64,000 nucleotides of DNA from TMP-86 sp964247385. GTDB lineage: Bacteria > Pseudomonadota > Gammaproteobacteria > Steroidobacterales > Steroidobacteraceae. Shown piece after piece: positions 44,048 to 51,300 of this stretch (position 1 is its first letter; every line of letters begins with the position of its first letter). The notes below the pieces were generated by a model. The model ran no database searches, was not told the origin of the DNA, and saw only the letters and a list, made by a program, of their open reading frames with translations. The position numbers and the translations under genes are program-made. The stretch covers positions 90,844 through 154,843 of the forward strand of contig CAXTUB010000008.1 of assembly GCA_964247385.1 (NCBI GenBank), read 5' to 3'.

Positions 44048-45708
44048 GTCATTTCCTGATCGCAAGCCTGCGGCGCCACGGATTGCGCTGCGCCCAGTTG
44101 CCGGAGCTGTGCGAGCGTGTCGGCTTCGGCCGCGGGCTTATCAGTGCGCCAGCGCAAGATGCGAGGAAAGCGCACGGCCACTCCTGACTTGTGGCGCGTC
44201 GATGTATTGATGCCTTCGAACGCCAGCTCGAACACTTGCACCGGCTCGACGGCGCGCACGGGGCCGAAGCGATCGATGGTGTGATGTCGGATCCATCGGT
44301 CGAGCCGCGTGATCTCTTCGTTGCGCAGCCCACTGTATGCCTTGGCAACGGGCACGAGCGCGCCCTGATCCCATACGCCGAAGGTGTAATCCGTATAGAG
44401 GCTGGCGCGCCGGCCGTGACCCGGCTGCGCGTACAGCATGACGGCATCGATGGTGTACGGCGCGATTTTCCATTTCCACCACGCGCCTCGCTGCCGTCCA
44501 TGGCCGTATGCGGAATCGCGCCGCTTCAGCATGAGGCCTTCGACCAGGCGCTCTCGAGCGGAGGTGCGCAGCGCATGCAAGTCCTGCCATGATCTGGGCG
44601 CGAGCGGGCCGACGCGCACAAAGGCCGCGGGGAGTTCGGCCAACAACTCATCGAGCAGCGCGCGTCTGTCGCTCAGCGGCGTTGCGCGAATGTCGGCATG
44701 GCCGATCTCGAGCACGTCATAGGCAAGGAATTTCACCGGCGAAGTCTCGAGCAATTTCGCGCCGAGCTTCTTGCGCCCAATGCGTGTCTGCAGCACGGCA
44801 AATGGCATGACGCCTTGTTCGTTCCATGCCAACAACTCCCCGTCCAGCACGGTGCCGTCCGGCAAACGGCTTGCAGCGACCGAGACTTCCGGAAATCGCT
44901 CCGTCAGCAAATCCTCGCCCCGCGACCAAAGATACGTGGCGCCGCCGCGGCGGATGAGCTGAGCTCGAATGCCGTCCCATTTCCACTCGACCTGCCAATC
45001 ATCGATCGACCCCAGGGTATCGGGCTCGTCTTCCAGCGCTGCGGCAAGAAAAAACGGGTAGGGGCGCGACTGGTCATCGCTCGCGGCTTCAGCGTTGAGG
45101 GTGCCCCAAAAACGCTCGCCGGGATGCCACGTACCCATCAGCCGATGCGCGAGGGTCGCCACCGGTAGCCCGCTGCACTTGGCCAATGCGCGCGTCAGCA
45201 GGGTTTGCGAAACACCCACACGGAAGCTCCCCGTCATCAATTTATTGATGACCAGACATTCGAGGTAGGGTAGCGTCTCCCACCAACCCGTGATCAGGGT
45301 GCGTTGCTCTTCTTCGCTCGAGTCTTTGAGCGTGAGCAAGCGATCCTCGATCCAATGATGCAAGGAGACGTCCACAGCGCAGCTTGCGGGAGCTGGTGAA
45401 AGAGGATCGTCGCCAGCGCGTTGCTCATCGCTCGCGCAGAGCAGCGCGATCGTCTCCGCCAAATCGCCGACTTGCGAGTACGTTTCCTCGAATAGCCACG
45501 CCGGCAGGCCGCTCGCAGCGCCCGCCCACTCGCGTAGTTGCCGGGAGCCGAGCAGGCGTTTCAACTTTCGTCCCGAAAGAAAATAGACGGCCCACGCCGC
45601 ATCGGCGGGCCGGGCGCGCGCGAAATACGCGCTCATCGCTTCAACCTTCAAATTGGTCGAGGTCGTGGAATCGATGGCATCGTAGAGCGCGGCGAACTCA
45701 CGCATCAC
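44044..45708 (-). CDS. ATP-dependent DNA ligase
   Basis: 554 residues. An N-terminal helical DNA-binding domain (~1-200) is followed by the nucleotidyltransferase domain with active-site lysine in EWKWDGIRAQ (KxDG motif) and an OB-fold ending in FPRILRWRTDKPAAEAD. Motifs DGELLAW (III) and WWKWKIAPYTIDAVML (V region) are present. This is the LigB/LigC-like stand-alone repair ligase, not the NHEJ LigD (no polymerase or 3'-phosphoesterase domain is seen). It is preceded by the exonuclease gene at 18 bp. Confidence 0.95.
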   Translation of the reverse strand: MMREFAALYDAIDSTTSTNLKVEAMSAYFARARPADAAWAVYFLSGRKLKRLLGSRQLREWAGAASGLPAWLFEETYSQVGDLAETIALLCASDEQRAGDDPLSPAPASCAVDVSLHHWIEDRLLTLKDSSEEEQRTLITGWWETLPYLECLVINKLMTGSFRVGVSQTLLTRALAKCSGLPVATLAHRLMGTWHPGERFWGTLNAEAASDDQSRPYPFFLAAALEDEPDTLGSIDDWQVEWKWDGIRAQLIRRGGATYLWSRGEDLLTERFPEVSVAASRLPDGTVLDGELLAWNEQGVMPFAVLQTRIGRKKLGAKLLETSPVKFLAYDVLEIGHADIRATPLSDRRALLDELLAELPAAFVRVGPLAPRSWQDLHALRTSARERLVEGLMLKRRDSAYGHGRQRGAWWKWKIAPYTIDAVMLYAQPGHGRRASLYTDYTFGVWDQGALVPVAKAYSGLRNEEITRLDRWIRHHTIDRFGPVRAVEPVQVFELAFEGINTSTRHKSGVAVRFPRILRWRTDKPAAEADTLAQLRQLGAAQSVAPQACDQEMT

Positions 45709-45726
45709 GGCGATCCAGGCTGCGCA

Positions 45727-46740
45727 CTATTCTTCACCGCCGTATTCGGTTTTCAACGCAGCCGCATCCAGCCCTTGCTCTTGCAAGTAGCGCACCATGG
45801 CGTCGGAGTATCCGTGAGTCAGCAGGATGCGCCGCGCTTTGGTCGCCCGCGCCGTAGCCAGAAGACTCGGCCAATCGGCATGATCGGACAAGACGAAGCC
45901 GCGATCGTAGCCGCCGCGGCGCCGCGCACCGCGCACCCGCATCCAACCCGAGCAAAAGCCGGTCGCGTAGGGCTCGAAGCGGCGCATCCACGGGGAGCCG
46001 GACGCGCCCGGCGGAGCGACGACCAGTGCGCCACGCAACTCTTGGTTGCGCGCGCCGCGCTGCAGATCGCCCACGGGCATGGTGGGAGCCAGCGAGATGC
46101 CCTGATCGCGATACACCTCGACCAAAGATTGCACCGCGCCGTGCACGTAAATCGTCTCGTCCGTGAATGACTGCAACTCCGCCAGCACGCGCTGCGCCTT
46201 GCCGAGCGCGTAGCACAGCAAGACGCTCGTCAACCCGGCTTCGCGATTGGCCATCCACCACGTATGGATGTCGCGCGCGACGTCCTTCGGCGCGGGCCAA
46301 CGATAAATCGGCAGCGCGAACGTCGCCTCCGAGATGAACACATCGCACGGCACCACTTCGAATGGCGCACAGGTCGGGTCTGCGTCGCGCTTGTAATCGC
46401 CGGACACCACCCAGACGTCGCGCTCGGACTCGATGCGGATTTGAGCCGAGCCCAGCACGTGACCCGCCGGATGGAACGAGACGCGCACGCCGCCCAGAGT
46501 GAATTGCTCGCCGTAAGGCAATGAGTGAAGCGCAATGTCCTGACCTAGCCGCTTGCGCAGCAGGCCTTGATTCGGCTCGGCCGCAAAATATTGCGCAGAG
46601 CCGGAACGCGCGTGGTCGCTGTGCGCGTGAGTAATCAGCGCACGCTGGGTCGAGCCCCACGGGTCAATGTAGAAATCTCCCGCTGCACAATATAGGCCCG
46701 TGCGCGTCACCGTCACGAGTGCATCGTGGGCATTCGTCAT
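45727..46740 (-). CDS. Ligase-associated metallo-beta-lactamase exonuclease
   Basis: 337 residues of the beta-CASP/SNM1-like metallo-beta-lactamase group. The metal site is THAHSDHAR; GHVLGSAQ and SGDYKRDADP follow, and the C-terminal HADWPSLLAT/LTHGYSD segment closes the site. Clustered homologues act as exonucleases that prepare DNA ends for the ligase. It begins the core four-gene repair set here, 25 bp downstream of the DUF72 gene. Confidence 0.93.
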   Translation of the reverse strand: MTNAHDALVTVTRTGLYCAAGDFYIDPWGSTQRALITHAHSDHARSGSAQYFAAEPNQGLLRKRLGQDIALHSLPYGEQFTLGGVRVSFHPAGHVLGSAQIRIESERDVWVVSGDYKRDADPTCAPFEVVPCDVFISEATFALPIYRWPAPKDVARDIHTWWMANREAGLTSVLLCYALGKAQRVLAELQSFTDETIYVHGAVQSLVEVYRDQGISLAPTMPVGDLQRGARNQELRGALVVAPPGASGSPWMRRFEPYATGFCSGWMRVRGARRRGGYDRGFVLSDHADWPSLLATARATKARRILLTHGYSDAMVRYLQEQGLDAAALKTEYGGEE

Positions 46741-46765
46741 GCCGCAGGTCCATGGGGACGACTTG

Positions 46766-47488
46766 TCACGCTTCTAGCGCGCGCAACTCAGACTGCATTT
46801 CAAGAGCGTTGTCCCATGCGGCTGTTTCGGCGGTGTTGTCGAAGATGCACCAACATTCGCGCGCCTCGCGCCGCACGCCGGTCATTTGCTGCGCAACCTG
46901 CTCTAGGAACGGCTCGTCATAACGCGAGTAATACATGCGTGGTGCGCCATGCAAGCGAAAATACACGTTGGCCAGATCGCCGCCCGGTGCAAGCTCTTTG
47001 GCGCCGCTCAAGGGATGTGCCGCAACCCGCGCAACTCCAAGCTCGCGCAGATGCGCATCCGCGCTCGGCTCGAACCATGAGGCGTGGCGAGGCTCGCACG
47101 CCGCGGGGCAAGGCGCCAGATCGCGCAAGCGGGCGAAGAAATCCTGCGCCGCCGTTTTTTCGTATTCCAAAGTGCGCGGCAACTGGACGAGAATGATTCC
47201 GAGCTTCTCGCCCAGTCCAGAAGTCTGCTCGACGAATTCACGCAAAGCCTCCTCGCAATCGACGAGACCGGCCTCATGGGTAATGGCCTTGGGCAGCTTG
47301 ACGCTGAAGCGGAAATCGTCCGGCACGGTGTGCGCCCAGCGCTGATAAGTTTCCAAACGGTGTGGGCGATAGAACGATGAGTTGATTTCCACCGCGTTGA
47401 AGAAACGCGAGTACTTCTCGAGATGGGAGCCGGCGCCGGAGGCGAAACGCTTGGGAACGGCCCATCCCGCGATGCCGATGCGTGTCAT
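46766..47488 (-). CDS. DUF72 (YecE-like) protein
   Basis: About 240 residues with a TIM-barrel-like DUF72 fold. Hallmarks are RIGIAGWAV at the N-terminus, NAVEINSSFYRPH, FRFSVKLPKAITHE and ACEPRHASWF. DUF72 proteins are widespread but biochemically poorly defined. It is the first gene of the six-gene minus-strand run that includes the repair ligase. A second ATG at 47500 would add four residues. Confidence 0.9.
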   Translation of the reverse strand: MTRIGIAGWAVPKRFASGAGSHLEKYSRFFNAVEINSSFYRPHRLETYQRWAHTVPDDFRFSVKLPKAITHEAGLVDCEEALREFVEQTSGLGEKLGIILVQLPRTLEYEKTAAQDFFARLRDLAPCPAACEPRHASWFEPSADAHLRELGVARVAAHPLSGAKELAPGGDLANVYFRLHGAPRMYYSRYDEPFLEQVAQQMTGVRREARECWCIFDNTAETAAWDNALEMQSELRALEA

Positions 47489-47632
47489 CCGATCAAGCAT
47501 GGCTCATTCGATAACGGCTTGAAGTCAGCGACCGCCTACATCGTGTCGCGATGGCAGGTGCATGGCGCGCACGGACTCAAAGGGGACAATCGCACCTGGT
47601 TTTCATCTCATAGAACGTACGGAGAACGATTC

Positions 47633-47995
47633 ATGCCTACTGAAAGTGGACACACTGCGGCAATCCGCGCGAAAAAAGTGATCGGCACTGCGGTCAAGGA
47701 CAGGTCAGGCGACAAGATCGGCGTGATTGAAGACGTCGTACTCGACAAATTGTCCAACAACATCATGTTTGCCGTGGTCAGTTTCGGCGGTTTTCTTGGC
47801 ATTGGCGAGAGATATCATCCTCTGCCGTGGCGTTCGCTGCTTTATGTCGAAAACGAAGATGCGTACGTGGTGGATTTCACCAAGCAGCAGCTGAAAGATG
47901 CGCCTTCGGATACGCTCGCGGAGTTGACCAAGAACGACGGCTCCGCATTCCGCGATCGGGCGTACGATTATTACAACGTCCCGTACTATTGGTAG
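47633..47995 (+). CDS. PRC-barrel domain protein
   Basis: 120 residues. The PRC-barrel beta-structure covers most of it: VIGTAVKDRSGDKIGVIEDVVLD, then FGGFLGIGERYHPLPWRSL, a frequent combination in stress-associated PRC proteins. It ends with Tyr/Trp-rich DYYNVPYYW. GGAGA lies 8 bases before ATG 47633; the longer open frame from 47423 lacks such a signal. Probably soluble; role likely in stress response, but not defined. Confidence 0.88.
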   Translation: MPTESGHTAAIRAKKVIGTAVKDRSGDKIGVIEDVVLDKLSNNIMFAVVSFGGFLGIGERYHPLPWRSLLYVENEDAYVVDFTKQQLKDAPSDTLAELTKNDGSAFRDRAYDYYNVPYYW

Positions 47996-48063
47996 CTGTC
48001 GGTACGCCGCAGCGAACAGTTGCGGGTAACGTCTAGGGTTCAATATCAATACATGAGGTCGGC

Positions 48064-48090
48064 GTGCCGCACGCGAGTGTCGTGCGGCAC
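48064..48090. other. Perfect 10-bp inverted repeat upstream of the DUF3309 gene
   Basis: GTGCCGCACG (48064-48073) and CGTGCGGCAC (48081-48090) are perfect complements with a 7-base loop. No T-run follows, so it is a weak intrinsic-terminator candidate for the PRC-barrel gene. It stands 21 bases before the ATG of the next gene and could instead act in its leader or bind protein. Confidence 0.6.
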
Positions 48091-48111
48091 GATTGACTCG
48101 AAGGGGGATGC

Positions 48112-48270
48112 ATGTCGCTGGGTACAATTCTTCTTATTGTTCTTGTGTTGCTTTTGGTCGGCGCGATTCCGGCATGGCCCTATAGCCAAGGTTGGGGCTA
48201 CTACCCGAGCGGAACATTGGGCATCGTGCTGCTTGTTCTGGTCATCTTGCTGCTGACGGGTCGAATCTAA
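48112..48270 (+). CDS. DUF3309 small membrane protein
   Basis: A 52-residue protein, MSLGTILLIVLVLLLVGAIP then WPYSQGWGYYPSG and a second hydrophobic helix ending LLLTGRI. This is the two-helix pattern of DUF3309, a family of tiny membrane proteins common in proteobacteria. A GGGGG ribosome-binding site precedes the ATG. It is too short to stand out by length but is clearly conserved in pattern. It often occurs near stress genes, as here beside the PRC-barrel gene. Confidence 0.9.
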   Translation: MSLGTILLIVLVLLLVGAIPAWPYSQGWGYYPSGTLGIVLLVLVILLLTGRI

Positions 48271-48344
48271 ATTCAAGCCTCGCGTTTGTCTCGCCTCGTA
48301 TTGGTATGCACTCGCATTCGTACGCTTAAGCGGCACTCGCGCGC

Positions 48345-51300
48345 TTAAGCGGCGCGCTCGCGTAGGAAGTCCGCGAGAATTGCCGGCGTAGCACCTCGCT
48401 TCGATTTGGCCACATTCTCTGGCGTGCCCATGGCAACGACTCGTCCGCCGCCGCTGCCACCCTCTGGACCCATATCGATCAACCAGTCCGCTTCTGCAAT
48501 GACATCGAGTTGATGCTCGATCACGACGACGCTGTGTCCCGCCTCGACCAAGCGATGCAGCAAGTAAATCAGTTTTTCCACATCGGCCATATGCAGCCCG
48601 ACTGTCGGCTCATCGAGCACGTACAGGGTATGCGCACCCTCGCGCGCGGCCGCATCGCGGCCCACTAAATCCGTGCGGACTTTCGCGAGTTCCGAAACGA
48701 GCTTGATGCGCTGACTTTCCCCGCCCGACAGCGTGGGGCTCTGCTGGCCGAGCGTGAGATATCCCAAGCCGAGATCGTTCAGCAGAGCGAGAGGGTGCCG
48801 AATTCCGCGGTGACTTTCAAAGAATTGCGCCGCTTCTTCCACGCTCATTTCCAGCACATCGCCAATGCTGCGTTCTTTGAAAACAATCGACAGCGTCTCT
48901 GGATTGAAGCGGCGGCCGCGGCACACGTCGCACGCAATGCGTACATCAGGCAAAAAGTTCATGGCGATGCGCCGCACACCTTGCCCCTCGCACGCTTCGC
49001 ACCGGCCCCCAGGCGTATTGAAGGAGAACCGGCTCGCCGCAAAGCCGCGCAAGCGCGCCTCGCTGGTTTCGGCGAACACTCGACGGATAGCGTCCCAGAT
49101 GCCGAGGTAGGTCGCGGGGCAGGATCGCGGCGTTTTGCCAATGGGCGTCTGATCCACTTCGAGAACCCGCGTCAGATTTTCCCAACCGCGCATCTCGCGA
49201 CATCCAATCAACTCGGCCTTGGAGCGCGAACCGCGACGCACGAGGCGAGTGAGATTGTCGAGCAGCACCTCCCGCGCCAGCGACGACTTGCCGGAGCCGG
49301 ACACTCCGGTGATGGCGGTGAGTCTCTGTAAAGGGATGCGCACGTCGACGCTGCGCAAGTTATGCAACTTGGCGCCGCGAATCTCGAGGCACGGCGTGCT
49401 TCGCGTCACGGCCCGACGCGGGCTCAGCGGATGTTGCAGCGGGCGCGAAAGATAGCGGCCGGTGGTCGAAGCCGCATGCGTTTCGAGCTCGCGCGCCGTG
49501 CCTTGAGCCACCACCGCGCCGCCGTGCGTACCGGCTCCCGGGCCCAGATCGATGACATGATCGGCGCGCTTGATGGTGTCTTCGTCGTGCTCGACGACGA
49601 TCAACGTGTTGCCCTTGCTGCGCAGCCGCTCGAGCATTTCGAGAAGGATGCGGTTGTCGCGCGGGTGCAAGCCTATGGTGGGCTCATCGAGCACGTAGCA
49701 AACGCCGCGTAAATTCGAGCCCAACTGCGCCGCAAGCCGGATGCGCTGCGCTTCACCGCCGGACAGCGTCGGCGCGGCGCGATCGAGTGAGAGATACCCG
49801 AGGCCGACGTCGCACAAAAATGCAGTGCGCGCCGCGAGCTCACTGACGATGTCGCGCGAAATCTGCCGCGCGCGCGGCGGCAAATCGAGAGCGGCGATTT
49901 TTCTCGCAAATGACTCGATGGGCAGCGCGGTCATGGCGGTGATGGACTCGCCTTGAAACAAGACATGGCGAGCGGTCGAGTTGAGACGGGCGCCATGGCA
50001 GCTCGTGCATTGGGCTTCGGTCTGCGCCTGCGCTCCGACGAAGGTCTCCTCTTCACCCGATTGAGAGTCGTCCAACTCTTCGATGGCAACTCCCGCGCCA
50101 AAGCAGTCAGGACACCACCCATGCTTGGAATTGAATGAAAACAGCCGGGGATCCAGCTCGGGAAATCCTGTGCCGCAACCTGGGCATGCGCGCTTGGTGG
50201 AAAATGTTTGCAAGGACGCCGCGCGCGCTGAAGGCGTGGAAGCCAGCTGCGATTCACGCAACACGTGCATGACGCCTTGTCCATGAGTCAGCGCCGACTC
50301 GAGCGCGGCATCGAAAGCCGAGTCTCCAGCGCGCGAGACTTTGAGGCTTGCCACGGGAAGCTCGATATGGTGTTCCTTGAAGCGATCGATCCGCGGAAAC
50401 TTCGTCGTGGGCAGCCACTCGCCATCCACCCGCAAGCGCGCGAAGCCTTTGGATTTGGCCCAGCGCGCCAATGCCGTATACAAACCCTTGCGCGCCGTCA
50501 CCAACGGCGCGAGTAGGGTAATTTTCTGGCCGGCATACTCCGTGCGGATGCGCGCGCCAATCACGTCGGCCGATTGCGGCTCGATCTTCACGTCGCACGC
50601 CGGGCAGTACTGCACGCCGAGCTTGACGAATAACAGGCGCAAGTAATGATAGATTTCGGTCAGCGTTGCGACGGTGCTCTTGTAGCCGCCGCGGCTCGTG
50701 CGTTGCTCGATGGCCACGGTGGGCGGAATCCCGAAAATGGCATCCACGTCGGGACGCGAGGCGGGCTGCACGAACTGGCGCGCATACGCGTTCAAGGATT
50801 CCAGATAACGCCGCTGACCTTCGGCGAACAGAATGTCGAACGCGAGCGTGCTTTTGCCGCTGCCCGAGACGCCAGTGATCACGGTGAATCGATCACGCTG
50901 CAGTTCGACGTCGACATCCTTCAAGTTGTGCTCACGCGCGCCGCGAATCTCGATGGCTTTTCGAGGCACGCGCGCAACGTGCATGGGCCTGGGCTCTTCC
51001 ACTTGATTCACGTGACCGGCCCGGTGCAACGCTTGCTCGCCGGCATGCAGGGCGCGCAGCGCTTGGCCCGTATGCGAACGGCTCACCCGCTCGATGTCCC
51101 CGCGCGTACCTGCCGCCACCAGCTCACCGCCCGCATCGCCGCCTTCCGGCCCCAAATCGATGATCCAATCAGCCGCGCTGATGATGTCCAGATGATGCTC
51201 GATGACGATGAGCGAATCGCCCGCGGCGGTCAGCCGCGCGAACGCATCCAGGAGCTTCGCGACATCATCGAAGTGCAGGCCCGTGGTCGGCTCATCGAAT

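Noticed and set aside
45734..46660. 308-codon minus-strand frame inside the exonuclease gene
   Set aside because: It is a shadow of the exonuclease reading frame in high-GC DNA, Arg/Ala-rich with no motif. The overlapping frame has the metal-binding motifs.
47423..47632. N-terminal extension of the PRC-barrel gene
   Set aside because: No ribosome-binding site or conserved residues, and it runs antisense into the DUF72 gene. GGAGA precedes ATG 47633.
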